A stretch of DNA of 64,000 nucleotides, taken from the NCBI RefSeq assembly GCF_032362555.1, contig NC_083505.1:1479501-1543500 (forward strand), written 5' to 3'. The notes under the pieces are model-generated. The model had not been told where the DNA came from, searched no databases, and worked only from the letters and a program-made list of their open reading frames with translations. Position numbers and translations under genes: made by a program. Positions 1 through 10,442 of this stretch are shown here, in pieces (positions within the stretch are counted from its first letter, which is position 1; every line of letters starts with the position of its first letter). The DNA is from Amyelois transitella. Taxonomy: Eukaryota > Arthropoda > Insecta > Lepidoptera > Pyralidae.

Positions 1-160
1 CAGATACTACATCTTTCCACTTGCCACGATCTCTGCATACTTCCTTTGCTTCATCCACATTCATAACTCTCATGCAAGCTCGGCAGTTTCGGGTACTCTT
101 GACCTGACCCTGTGCCAGGACGTCCTTAATTTGATCAAGATACGTTCTAGGCCTTCCCTT
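1..160 (-). mobile_element. RTE-type LINE, 3'-end fragment
   Basis: The reverse complement matches the last ~170 bp of the RTE coding region (the part encoding the GRPRRTYLDQIKDVL stretch and the residues after it) with scattered substitutions and small deletions. It is cut by the window edge. It is an old, 5'-truncated copy and is not expected to be functional. Confidence 0.85.
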
Positions 161-496
161 GTATGTAGTAGTGAAATTGAAATCGCGAAATCCCACATAA
201 ACAAATCAATAGGCGTAAACCACATGCCAACCCGCCACCTGCTCAGTAATTATTGTGTAACAGTTCAGAGTTCGCGAAACAAGACTTCGTGCACGACTTT
301 TGCTGATTAAAGACATACTCGTGCACTACATAAAGAATAAAGATCTATAAAGATATTACAAACAAACAAACACCTTTAATTTGATACATACAAATATATA
401 GTCACGTCTATAACCGTTGCGGGGCACAAAGTGCCAACAGTCTTAAAAAACTGATAATTAAAATTGACTGATAATTATTTAATTTTAAGAAGAATA

Positions 497-752
497 TACA
501 TACATACATAATATCACGTCTATATCCCTTGCGGGGTAGACACAGCCAACAAACTTGAAAAGTTCGTCACGTTCAAATGTTTGGCTCAATGAAAGAATGG
601 AGTTTCAAATAGTAAAAGGTTGCAAACCCATCGTCTAAAAGAAGAATCCCAAGTTTATAAGCCTATTCCTTATTCGCCTTTACCGACATCCATGGGAAAG
701 AGATGGAGTGGTCCTATCCTTTTTTGTACTGGTGCCGGGAACCACACGGCAC
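497..752 (-). repeat. SINE-A copy, near full length
   Basis: On the minus strand it runs from the 5' hairpin GTGCCG-(loop)-CGGCAC to a 3' tail of TATG repeats. It contains the family landmarks: the 'ctctttcccatggatgtcg' block, the 'ctatttgaatctcaattc' block, and the 3' block 'taccccgcaagggatataga'. It is moderately diverged. A 3' scrap of the same family lies just upstream at about 385-460. Confidence 0.85.
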
Positions 753-990
753 CATGTTTCACCATTTCATGTATGTATGTATAAACTCTTGCAGAATCTC
801 TTCACGGAAATGTAATACGTGACTCTAAATGGATCACGAGGCGTGTCGACGTCCGTGTTTAACTGAACTGATACATACATATCTAATACACAGAAAAGAC
901 CGCGTTTGCAATTCGTTTCTGAAGCGGCCTCATTAGAATGTTGATATGAATGTAATGTTTATGTAAGAATGTACATAGATATCATACTAT

Positions 991-1290
991 AACATATAAT
1001 TACGTCTATTTCCCTTGCGGGGTAGACACAGCCAATAGTCGTCAAAAGAATGAAAGGCCGCGCTCAGCCGCTTGGCTTTATAATAGAATTGAGATTTAAA
1101 TAGTGACAAGTTGCTAGCCTATCGTCTGGAAGAAGAAACCCAAATTTATAAGCCTATCCCTTAAAGAAAAGGAGTTTTCCTATTCTTTTTCTTATTATTG
1201 CCGGGAATCACACGGCACATATATATATATATATATATAGGAAAGATTATAAAGTGGTCCTATTCCCAAGTGCCGCGGATCACACGGTAT
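991..1290 (-). repeat. SINE-A copy plus a second 5'-end fragment
   Basis: A minus-strand SINE-A occupies 991-1218 and ends in its 5' hairpin. It is followed by an (AT)n run and then a second, partial 5' end at 1240-1290, again in minus orientation. The second piece could be an older copy or a local duplication of the 5' end, which recurs in this window. Confidence 0.75.
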
Positions 1291-1348
1291 AAATCTGTTC
1301 ATTTATTTGAAACTACCTAATTGAAATTAAAGTTGTACATATTTATTA

Positions 1349-1612
1349 CTAGCTGTGCCCGCGACTTCGTTCGCATGGAATAGTTATTTTGGGCATCATT
1401 GAAGGATGATCCCTCAAGGATGAATAATTTTCCCCGTTTTTTTCACATTTTTCATTATTTCTTTGCTCCTTATAGTTGCAGCGTGATATTAATATAGCCT
1501 AAAGCCTTACTGGATTAATGGTCTATTCGACGCAAATTTTTCAATTCGAACCAGTAGTTCCTGTGATAAGCGCGTTCAAACAAACAAACTCTTCAGCTTT
1601 ATAATATTAGTA
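1349..1612 (-). mobile_element. Non-autonomous Helitron-like element
   Basis: Read on the minus strand it begins near TACTAATATTATAAAGCTGA and ends GCGGGCACAGCTAG, followed by T. The CTAG end next to a T and the GC-rich segment before it fit the 3' end of Helitrons (CTRR). It has no coding capacity. Related copies lie at 25458-25729, 36080-36378 and 40677-40958. The class assignment is by eye. Confidence 0.6.
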
Positions 1613-1790
1613 AAGACAAGCTAAACATCTATACTTTTCATATTTTGCATTGAAAATGTGCGTGTGACCTCTTATGCAACAAACGTGCGAACACATTCAC
1701 TATCGCGGGTCTTCGCTCATTCACAGCCGATTTTATTTTAACTCGTACCAAACATAACATTGGTCCAAAATATTGGCCAGTAACAGAACA

Positions 1791-2047
1791 GTGCGGTGTG
1801 GTTCCCGGCACCAATACAAAAAAAAAATAGGTTCACTCCATCTCTTTCCCACGGATGTCGTAAAAGGCGACTAAGAATAGGCTTATAAACTTAGGATTCT
1901 TCTTTTAGGCGATGAGCTAGCAACTTGTCACTATTTGAATCTCAATTTTATCTTTAAGCCAAACAGCTGAGCGTGGCCTATTAGTCTTTTCAAGACTGTT
2001 GACTTTGTCTACCACGCTAGGGACGACGTAGATATATATGTATGTAT
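1791..2047 (+). repeat. SINE-A copy, near full length
   Basis: Plus-strand copy from the 5' hairpin (here GTGCGG...CGGCAC, with one stem change) to the TATGTATG tail. The internal blocks are in canonical order and moderately diverged. Confidence 0.85.
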
Positions 2048-2269
2048 TATCCAATTAATTTAAGCAAATTATTTCAAAAGCACACCTCATAAGGAAATGT
2101 TGAAATAGAGAATGAACGGGTAATTGAGTTCAATAGATGGATGTTTTAGAAAAACCGGAATTATCGTAAAAGTAGTTTTTACATAACCTAGGAATCTGCT
2201 CCCGCGCGATCGTAAAACTAACAAGATCCGAAAAGAACGTGTTTTTTTAAGTATAACTTACATACATTC

Positions 2270-2503
2270 ACCTACCTAGACCAACGTATCTTGATCAAAT
2301 TAAGGACGTCCTGGTAATGGGTCAGGTCAAGGGTACCCGAAACCGCCGAGCTTGCATGAAGAGAGTTATGAATGTGGATGAAGCGAAGGAAGTAGTAAAG
2401 ATGTAGGGAGTCTCTGCCTACCCCTCTGGGAAAGAGGCGTGATTTTATGTTATGTTACATACATTCATTCATTTAGTCAGGTCTATATCCCTTGCGGGAT
2501 ACA
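2270..2503 (+). mobile_element. RTE 3'-end fragment (+) abutting a SINE-A 3' scrap (-)
   Basis: 2270-2446 matches the last ~170 bp of the RTE coding region in plus orientation, with a gap and an in-frame stop, and ends 'gaggcgtgattttatgtta'. It is followed at about 2459-2503 by a minus-strand SINE-A 3' end. Neither part is functional. Confidence 0.75.
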
Positions 2504-2645
2504 ATATAATGCAGTAAATTCACAATCATGTGTTAATGTTATAATTGAAAAACGTAGCAGCAAAAAACGGAAACTAAAAGTTAAAAATAAATTAACTTCT
2601 ACAAATAATTTCGACTTTATAAGTGAAGTTGTCATTTAGATTATT

Positions 2646-5600
2646 TAAATAATACTGCCAATCTAAGGTCTGCCGCGCCGATGGATGCATGGCTAGGGGC
2701 GAGCCTAGTCTCGAGCGTGCCACTTCCGCCATGGGGTTGGGCGACCCCCAGGTAATGGCTAGCCTTACCCTGGCATGCGGGGCTCTGCTGGGGCGGACAA
2801 AATTTTTCCCTAGCGTCTCGTGGGAATCGCATGGATGCAAATCTTTTGAAAGAGCACCTAGATGGCGGCGATGGTGTCCGCACCCCATCACGTCTCGTTC
2901 CCGGCGGGAGCGGTATGCGGTCTGCTGAAAGCCGCTTTGCGACGATGAATGTAAGAGGAGGAATGAAGGATAAGATTGAGGAAGTATGCCAGATGATGGA
3001 TGAAAGACGTTTGGATGTGTTGTGCGTGAATGAAACGAAGCGGAAAGGATGCGACGCGACGCAGCACGGCCCTTACACGGCGTATTGGTCTGGAATTTCC
3101 AGTACCAGCCGAGGCTGTCAAGGGGTCGGTCTAATTCTTTCTGCACGAATGGCTGAGTGCGTGAATGAGTATGAGTGTGTCAGCCCTCGTCTTCTATGGA
3201 TTAGGCTGAAAGTTGGAATCACTCGGATCTTCGTTCTAGGTGTTTATGCACCTTGGGATGTGGGTTCGAGGGGTACAACATCAGCAAAAAGCGAAAACGA
3301 GGAGTTCTGGAATAGTGTAAGAGAAGTATTGAAAGTTACCAAGCCAAATGAGAAGATTATTATGTTAGGTGATTTTAATGGATGGGTGGGTGTAAAGCGT
3401 GATGGATATGAAAAGGTGCTTGGTGCGTTTGGTGACGAAAAGGTGAATGATAATGGAAGAAGTGTATTAGAAATTTGTCTAGAGTGGGATCTTTTTGTGT
3501 CGAACTCAATGTTTCAACATAAAGAGATCCACACCTACACAAGAGTGGAAGGTATTTTAAAAAGTATGATAGACTTTGTGATTGTAGATGAAAGATTGAA
3601 GAACAAAGTGCTGGATACCCGTGCATATCGCGGTGCTGGCATTGACTCGGACCATTTACTGGTGATATCCCGGATAAGGGGTATCTTCAATCGCTGGCGG
3701 CACAGGGTAAGGGAGCAAACCAGCGCTTTGGAAAGAGTAAAAGTAGAAAATTTGCAAGATATGGATGTAGGTAAGAAGTATATTAATAGACTGAAGGATG
3801 AATTTGAAGATTTAGAGGAAATGAGCGATATTGAAGATGGATGGAAGGAATTTAAAGAAAGAATTGTGAAAGTAGCTGTTGAAGTGTGTGGTGTAAGTAG
3901 AAGAAGGAAAGGAAAAAATCACAAAAATGCGTGGATGAGTAAAGATGTGCAAGAACTTGTGCGATTAAAGAAGAAAGCATGGCTGGATTTGTTAGCAGCA
4001 AAAGCTAACTTAAGAATGCAAGAGGTTATAGATGAAGATGTGAATGAAGCACGTAAGGAATATAAGAAAATGAAAGATTTGGTTAAGAAAGCTGTGATTA
4101 GAAAGAAAGAAGAGTATAAAGAGGATTTTGATAAAAGGCTATCAGAAGACTTTCAGTCAAATCTGAAAGTATTCTGGAAATCCGTAAGGTCAGCCCGAGG
4201 AAATACTATAACCAGAGAGCTGACTAGGATCAGATGCCAGGATGGTAGCGTTGTGAAAGGAGAAGAATGTGTACTAAAGATATGGAAGGACTATTTTGAA
4301 AGTTTATTTGAAAAAAAGGAAGGAAATAAGAAAGATTTCTGCTATAGCGAAGAAAAAGAGAATGAGATGGAAGGCGAAATTGAAATGTTCGAAATTGTGG
4401 AAGCACTTAAGAGTATGAAAGCGGGAAAGGCTGCTGGGTGTGATAGAGTGTCGGTCGAGATGCTTAAAGCAGGAAAAGGCGTAGTAGCTAGTCAGTTGTA
4501 CTGCCTTTTCAATTTGTGTTGGAGAAGCGGCCGAGTACCAAAAGATTGGTGTAAGGCTGTTATCGTGCCACTTTACAAAGGAAAAGGGTCACAGCTGGAC
4601 TGCAAAAATTATCGTGGTATAAGCCTGCTTAGCGTCGTCGGCAAATTGTATGCTAAGGTATTGATTAATAGAGTCAGGAATGAAACTGATGACAAAATAT
4701 GGGATGCTCAAGCGGGATTTCGAAAGGGAATGGGATGTACTGATCAGGTCTTTTCCTTGCGGTGCATAGCCGAAAAGTTTTTGGCCAAGAGTCAAAAAGT
4801 CTATTGCACATTCGTAGATCTGGAAAAGGCCTATGACAGAGTTGAGAGGAATGAATTGTGGTCAGCACTTTCTATGCATGGGGTGAGCAGTCTCTTAATA
4901 CGAGCACTGAAATCCTTATATGAGGATTCGAGTGCTTGTGTCAGGATAAACGGAGCGCACACTGAGTGGTTTAAGATTGAGAAAGGCGTTAGGCAAGGAT
5001 GTGTTGCGTCACCGTGGCTGTTCAACCTATTTATGGATAGCTGTTTGACAGATTTGAAAGAGTCTAAAAGTGGATTAAGGATGAATGAGTTACTCGTCAA
5101 ATGTCTGCTCTATGCCGACGATCAGGTTATACTGGCGTCATCAGCGGAGGAGTTACAGGAGATGGTAAACTGTATGCATGAAGCTTTAAAAGAGAAAGGA
5201 ATGAAAGTGAACGTAAGTAAAACTAAAACACTGGTTTTTGAAATGGAGAAAGAAATGACAGCATGTAATATTTTGATTGGAGGAGAAAAAGTGGAGCAAG
5301 TGAAAGAGTTTGTATATCTAGGATCAAAGTTTACATCAGATGGCAAGTATGATAGTGATATTGAAAGGAGAGTGAACGCGGGGAACATGGTGAATGGAGC
5401 TTTGCATGCCTTTATGAGCAGTCAGAAACTATCCAAAAAGGCTCGACTGGCTGTGCACAGGGGCGTGTTGGTCCCGACATTAATGTATGGGAGTGAAAGT
5501 TGGGTATGGCAAAAGAAGCATGAAAGCAGAATAAATGCAGTGGAAATGAGAGCGTTAAGGAGTATGATGGGTGTGAAATTGAGTGACAGGATAAGGAACA

Positions 5601-5969
5601 GCGTGATAAGGGAATGTTGTGATGTGAAAGAAGATGTAGTTACAGGAATAGAAAAGGGTATGTTAAGATGGTTCGGTCATGTGGAGAGGATGAATGAAAG
5701 CAGGTTGACTAAGCAGATATACAAGGAGAGTGTGGAGGGAAAGGTCGGAGTGGGAAGACCTAGACGAACGTATCTTGATCAAATTAAGGACGTCCTGGTA
5801 AAGGGTCAGGTCAAAAGTACCCGAAACCGCCGAGCTTGTATGAAGAGAGTTATGAATGTGGACGAAGCGAAAGAAGTATGCAGAGATCGTGGCAAGTGGA
5901 AAGAGGTAGTCTCTGCCTACCCCTCCGGGAAAGAGGCGTGATTTTATGTATGTATGTATGTAAATAATA
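2646..5969 (+). mobile_element. RTE-A: full-length RTE-type non-LTR retrotransposon with target-site duplication
   Basis: The element proper runs from 2655 (CTGCCAATC...) to 5960, ending in TATG repeats typical of RTE tails. It is flanked by the 9-bp direct repeat TAAATAATA (2646-2654 and 5961-5969), read as a target-site duplication. The 5' boundary is confirmed by RTE-B, which starts at the same base. The first ~175 bp are GC-rich and likely folded, followed by one long ORF. The length of about 3.3 kb suits a compact RTE element. An uninterrupted ORF and near-identity to RTE-B and RTE-C indicate recent activity. Confidence 0.93.
2831..5941 (+). CDS. RTE endonuclease/reverse transcriptase polyprotein (intact)
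   Basis: This 1036-residue ORF should carry out target-primed reverse transcription. An N-terminal APE-type endonuclease covers about residues 36-285: Asn40 in ATMNVRG, catalytic Glu68 in VNETK, GDFNGWVG at 180-187, and SDH at 273-275. Reverse transcriptase occupies about 400-850: FVDLEKAYDRV from 661 with Asp663, GVRQGCVASPWLFN, and YADD at 761-764 with the two catalytic aspartates. The C-terminal part has WFGHVERM and GRPRRTYLDQI, motifs common in RTE-clade proteins. No gag-like ORF1 is evident, although a 79-codon frame at 2689-2928 overlaps the start. The first ATG lies in a short tract that differs completely in RTE-B but still encodes a similar peptide. All catalytic residues named are present, so the protein could be active. 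Confidence 0.93.
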   Translation: MDANLLKEHLDGGDGVRTPSRLVPGGSGMRSAESRFATMNVRGGMKDKIEEVCQMMDERRLDVLCVNETKRKGCDATQHGPYTAYWSGISSTSRGCQGVGLILSARMAECVNEYECVSPRLLWIRLKVGITRIFVLGVYAPWDVGSRGTTSAKSENEEFWNSVREVLKVTKPNEKIIMLGDFNGWVGVKRDGYEKVLGAFGDEKVNDNGRSVLEICLEWDLFVSNSMFQHKEIHTYTRVEGILKSMIDFVIVDERLKNKVLDTRAYRGAGIDSDHLLVISRIRGIFNRWRHRVREQTSALERVKVENLQDMDVGKKYINRLKDEFEDLEEMSDIEDGWKEFKERIVKVAVEVCGVSRRRKGKNHKNAWMSKDVQELVRLKKKAWLDLLAAKANLRMQEVIDEDVNEARKEYKKMKDLVKKAVIRKKEEYKEDFDKRLSEDFQSNLKVFWKSVRSARGNTITRELTRIRCQDGSVVKGEECVLKIWKDYFESLFEKKEGNKKDFCYSEEKENEMEGEIEMFEIVEALKSMKAGKAAGCDRVSVEMLKAGKGVVASQLYCLFNLCWRSGRVPKDWCKAVIVPLYKGKGSQLDCKNYRGISLLSVVGKLYAKVLINRVRNETDDKIWDAQAGFRKGMGCTDQVFSLRCIAEKFLAKSQKVYCTFVDLEKAYDRVERNELWSALSMHGVSSLLIRALKSLYEDSSACVRINGAHTEWFKIEKGVRQGCVASPWLFNLFMDSCLTDLKESKSGLRMNELLVKCLLYADDQVILASSAEELQEMVNCMHEALKEKGMKVNVSKTKTLVFEMEKEMTACNILIGGEKVEQVKEFVYLGSKFTSDGKYDSDIERRVNAGNMVNGALHAFMSSQKLSKKARLAVHRGVLVPTLMYGSESWVWQKKHESRINAVEMRALRSMMGVKLSDRIRNSVIRECCDVKEDVVTGIEKGMLRWFGHVERMNESRLTKQIYKESVEGKVGVGRPRRTYLDQIKDVLVKGQVKSTRNRRACMKRVMNVDEAKEVCRDRGKWKEVVSAYPSGKEA

Positions 5970-7610
5970 AGGTTTGGGAAAAAACTTTTATATGAAAATT
6001 AAACAATTACTATTAGTGTAGGTAAAAACATTAAAAAAATATACCGTCGCATTGGGAAATCTCCTCCTTTTTTTGAAGTCGGTTAAAAAGCGACCTTATC
6101 ACTTAAAGCTAGCTATCTCTTCCAGGTAACCTGTTAACAGATAGATTCGGATAGACAGTGCCAATAACGTGGTAAAGACTGAAAGGCCACATTCAGCTGT
6201 ATGGCCAAATGATGGAACTGCTTTGAAATTGAGAACGCGTTACCCAAAATTTTTCCTAATGTTAATTTCACTTGTTTTTTTTATTTTTATTTCGCTCATA
6301 ATTCCATCGTGATGAGATTAACATTGAACAGTATTGTAAAATTGCATAATATCCAAACAAATGAACTATTATGCGGTGTTGAAACGAAAGATTTGTGCCG
6401 TTTCTACAAGTAGATTTATTGAGTCTATGTTTCAGTTGCACCGCGGCTTTTTCGTAATCTTATTTACATTTTCTTATTTCACGCCCGTATCATTATTTAA
6501 GAGTAATTCGTTTGCATAGTTTTGTAATTCAATATGGCCGTTTACAAAATATAAAGGCTGGTGGCTTTTGGCAAAATATAAAAGCATGTTTTTTAGTAAG
6601 TATACCTACTAGCTTTTAACCGCAGCTTCGTTCGCGCGAATTTACTGCCATCTACAAAAGAATACAGGTTTTTCGCAACGTGAATTAGAAATTGTTTTTA
6701 CCTAGATTAATAGTACCCTATGTCCATCTCCAGATTATTAATTATATTATATATACTTACGCAAAATTTCAAGAAGACAAGATGATTGGTTTTGTACGAT
6801 AACGCATGAAGAGGACACAAACAAATAAACTTACTTTCGCATTTATAAGTTGGGATATATATGTAATTGAGGTTTTTTTTTTAAATACAAAATGACAACT
6901 TTTTTATTTTTATTCTTTTCTCAATTCATATTTCATAAAACAACAGATTTTTCTGATATTATGATTTTCTACATGTGATGAACGAGGGGTAGGCAGGGAC
7001 TACATCTTTCCAATTGTCATTCCTTTTGCTTTATCTACGCGTCAAAGATTATCCAGGATTCTCTCGTACGTATTAATAATGTAACTTGATAAAAATAACT
7101 TTTTCCCTTGACGCGACCCCAAACGTGACCAAACAAACAATCAAGTAATGCTCTAATAAGTCACTAAGTTGACGTGGTCACATCACCATGACACTCGGAT
7201 AGTCATGATCAAACACAACCATGGAAATTTCACTTTAAAATCAATTGATCAACCCTAAAGCCAATAAATTAGGGTTTAAAATGTCGAAATAATCTAGCAA
7301 CTTAAGTTGGTTTTTCACTTAGCAAAGCGCAGCTATAAACACTGTCAACCGCTGAAAGATTTGATGTAAAACAATCTTTATTCCCACTAGTTTAAAGTTG
7401 AAAATGTTACGGCTAATAAAGATATAAGAGTATCAACAAATGCTTAAGTAAATGTGGCGTGAACACCGTACAAAAAGAGGACTTTCTCTCAAGTTCACAC
7501 TTTTTTACGGCAATTGCATCAGGAGTCAAGAGTGAGACGGAAGAGGAAGCTATGGTTATTGTATGATGTATGAAAGAAATGTCAATAAGTACTTTAATAG
7601 AAAGTTTTAG
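5970..7610. other. Gene-free AT-rich stretch with two repeat remnants
   Basis: No coding exon was recognised. A degraded minus-strand SINE-A 3' part lies near 6140-6235. A minus-strand Helitron-like element lies at about 6608-6850, whose reverse complement begins near an AATGCGAAAGT block and ends in GCTAG. Confidence 0.5.
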
Positions 7611-7872
7611 GCCGTGTGGTTCCCGGCACCAATAAAAAAAGAATAGGATCACTCCATCTCTTTCCCGTGGATGTCGTTAAAGGCGACTAAGGGATAGGCT
7701 TATAAACTTGGGATTTTTCTTTTAGGCGATGGGCTAGAAACCCGTCACTATTTGAATCTTTATTCTATCATTATGCCAAATAGCTAAACGTTACGTGGCC
7801 TATCAGTCTTTACAAGACTGTTCTACCCCGCAAGGGATATAGACGTGATTATATTTATGTATGTATGTATGT
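7611..7872 (+). repeat. SINE-A copy, full length
   Basis: Complete plus-strand copy from GCCGTGTGGTTCCCGGCACC to the (TATG)n tail. The internal blocks are intact. Confidence 0.9.
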
Positions 7873-8049
7873 TGTATTAACTTTATGCTAAAGACAAAAT
7901 AAGTGTATAATTTATTCTATATACTTTAATCTTTATCATTGTTGTTTGATCCAAATGAAGGGCACGGGTTCTGACCACAATATAGAAGAAGGTCATGTAC
8001 GTGGGGCACTGGCTATTTTCCAGATCTTCTACATCGATTTATATTAAAC

Positions 8050-8400
8050 AAGCGAACCGCCCCGGCTTCGCACAGCTACCACTTAAAGATACAAACCTTC
8101 CTCAGAAAACTCTATTTCCATCGTTTTAAAAATACGTCCACAACTTACCGAGATGGACATCTTAGCACAATAATATAATGATAAAGTAATGATAATATAT
8201 ATACACACACATAATTATATATATATTAATATTAATAAACCATTTGCATAATCAAATTTAAAAAAAACGAGCAAACTAGTTTTGAGTTGTATCAAATAGC
8301 AATCAAACCAGGAAGCTAAAGAATACAAACAAACTTAAAGTTATAACAAATAAAATAATAAAAAAAACTTATCGAGATTAGCGCATAAATACAGATAACG
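8050..8400 (+). repeat. Fragments of a 'CCGCCCCGGCTTCGCAC' interspersed repeat
   Basis: The block 'gcgaaccgccccggcttcgc' followed by 'aaccttcctcagaaa' and, farther on, 'tcgagattagcgcat' recurs at 24722-24785, 31326-31452, 52070-52215 and, on the minus strand, 57395-57515. The copies share order but are badly diverged, so this is an old, unclassified family. Confidence 0.5.
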
Positions 8401-8513
8401 GAAAAAGGGGACTTTAATATGTGTAGTGAAGTTACAGAATAATAACAACAAAGATAATAAATAACTGTTACTCCACACACCAAAATCTAGTGTAAGACTT
8501 CTTACACAACATA

Positions 8514-8716
8514 TCCTACTAATATTATTAAATGCGAAAGTTTTTGAGTATGTCAGTATTGATGTTTGTTACTCTGTCACGTAAAAACTACTGAACTGAT
8601 TACGATGAAATTTGGTATGTGGGCGGCTGAAGTCCCAGAATAACATATAGGCTACTTTTTATCCCGACTCCCCGCGGGAATGATTCCACGCGGACGAAGT
8701 CGCGGGCGGCCTCTAG
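8514..8716 (+). mobile_element. Non-autonomous Helitron-like element, complete
   Basis: It starts TCCTACTAATATT, preceded by A, and ends GCGGGCGGCCTCTAG, followed by T. A 5' TC, a 3' CTAG and insertion between A and T are the classic Helitron boundary rules. At 203 bp it has no coding capacity. The sister copy at 22658-22858 (minus strand) shares both ends. Confidence 0.75.
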
Positions 8717-8884
8717 TATAACATAATAAAGGACCGCTATATGTTCAGTTATGCCCTACACTTTCACCCGCTCTCACCGTCAAAGGTCGCTACGGAGTGC
8801 AGATGTGCAAACTATACCGGAATCTAGCAACAGCTGTTGAGATACCATCATGTAACAAAATTGCTGGTATTTTGTAACTCCTTT

Positions 8885-9116
8885 CATTCATATGATCATG
8901 TCTATATGACTGTGTAGACAGAACCAGCAGTATTAAAAGACTAATAGGACGCGTTCAGCTGATGGGTTTAATGATAGAATTTAAATTCAAATAGTGACAT
9001 GTTGCTAGCCCATCGCCCAAAATAATCCCAAGGTTCTAAGCGACATACGACATCCGTGCGAAAGGGATGGAGTGTTCCTTTTATTTTTTATATTGGTGCC
9101 GAGAACCACACGGCAC
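8885..9116 (-). repeat. SINE-A copy, diverged
   Basis: Minus-strand copy with a degraded 3' tail and a recognisable 5' hairpin (GTGCCGAGAACCACACGGCAC when read on the plus strand in two parts around the loop). The internal blocks are partly deleted. Confidence 0.8.
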
Positions 9117-9857
9117 TATTAACTCCAACTCCAACAATTTGTAACTCCAATCAGTCTATATTTAGTTTCCAATGCGGTAATATATTTCAGACGACGGTAT
9201 GTGTGTTAGAACCATGTTTGAAAAGACTGACTCGGGATTGGACGTGCCTATGCCGGTTAAAATCTGGTTAATGTTTTAGAAGCGTCTTTTTACATACACA
9301 CATAATATCTGGGTGGCCGCGGGATGTTCCCTTGTAAGTGGCACTTAATTCGCGGAATATAAGTGACGCTAATAACGCGCCGGCGTACCTGCGGATAAAA
9401 AGGAATTTTTTACATAATTCGATTAAAGATTACAGACAAGTACCTGCCACAAAACTTGACCGACAAAGTTGCAACCACAAATACCAAAACCAATCAATAA
9501 TTTGCTGTCAACTTTCTTGCAAAACGCGCGTATAACATTCGACTATCACGAAATATCCGTACTCGCGAGTGGTCGTCGCTGGTCTCCTCAGTGAAAGGTT
9601 AGTGGACGAATGACGCAATGACGAATGATGACCCCTGCAGTAGTATAGATGCGCCACTTTCATTTGGTCTAACGAAATAGGTATTATTATCTAGCTGGAG
9701 TAATGTAAACTACTGATTTAACTTGGTACTTCCATATAAATAAAAGTAACATGTTATGCTAAAGGGACAAGACCTACCTAATTGTATGAATTGCACCAAC
9801 TTTGAAAATTTTCTGGTGATTTTTTTGCCTGGGGTATGCCTTTACCATGGATCTTGA
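9117..9857. other. Gene-free stretch with a locally GC-richer patch
   Basis: Between about 9310 and 9640 the sequence is richer in CpG than its surroundings, with blocks such as 'ggtggccgcgggatgttccc' and 'cgagtggtcgtcgctggtct'. No ORF, motif or splice pair convinced me. It could be a promoter or an undetected exon. Confidence 0.3.
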
Positions 9858-10136
9858 ATTGAGTGAGTCAGGTTTTTATACGAAACGACTCCCGTCTGAC
9901 CTTCTTAACCTTTGCAGGGGAACCTAATCCGTATTGGATCGATCAGGGTTACACATCGAGTCGTGTGAATGTGCAGATTGCCTTACGATGTTTTCCCTCA
10001 CCGAAAGAGCAAGTATTGAAACTAATGTACATAACTTCGAAAATATTCATTGGCCAAGCTAGGATTTTAACCTGTTCCTTTTATGCGCATCACACATTTT
10101 AACCGGGCACCTTACCGATTCTACCACCGACTCTCA
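9840..10136 (+). repeat. Interspersed repeat with 'ttaacctttgcaggggaacc' core
   Basis: The order 'gtgagtcaggttttta', 'acgactcccgtctgacc', 'ctttgcaggggaacc', 'tattggatc', 'gaatgtgcag' and 'gttttcc(c/t)tcaccg' recurs at 46048-46330 and 46835-46960 (plus strand) and 14680-14775 (minus strand). It is an interspersed repeat of unknown class. The open frame over it is probably incidental. Confidence 0.6.
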
Positions 10137-10184
10137 CAAATTATAATTTTCATCTGAAGCTCAAAATATGCCGTGCCGAAAAGG

Positions 10185-10442
10185 TGCCGTGTGGTTCCCG
10201 GCACCAATACAAAAAAGAATAGGACCACTCCATCTCTTTCCCATGGATGTCGTAAAAGGCGACTAAGGGATAGGCTTACAAACTTGAGATTCTTTTTTTA
10301 GGCGATAGGCTAACAACTTGTCGCTATTCGAATCTCAATTCTATCTAAAAGCCAAATAGCTGAACGTGGCCTATCAGTCCGCTCAGGACTGTTGGCTCTG
10401 TCTACCCCGCAAGGGATATGGACGTGATTATATGTATGTATG
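10185..10442 (+). repeat. SINE-A copy, full length (used here as reference copy)
   Basis: The 5' end is GTGCCG-TGTGGTTCC-CGGCAC, a perfect 6-bp stem with a 9-nt loop. A weak A-box-like block (AGGCGACTAAGGG) and a weak B-box-like block (ATTCGAATCTC) would suit a Pol III-transcribed SINE. The last 45 bp (10396-10440) align to the RTE 3' end (5911-5954) with about 37 matches of 45. Confidence 0.9.

Noticed and set aside
2655..2830. HDV-like ribozyme at the RTE 5' end
   Set aside because: Some RTE elements carry one, but the element starts with C and I could not lay out the required double pseudoknot by eye; a structure search would decide.
2592..3146. 184-codon minus-strand frame over the RTE 5' end, and similar minus frames over all RTE copies
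   Set aside because: They recur identically in every RTE copy as antisense shadows of a well-supported plus-strand ORF.
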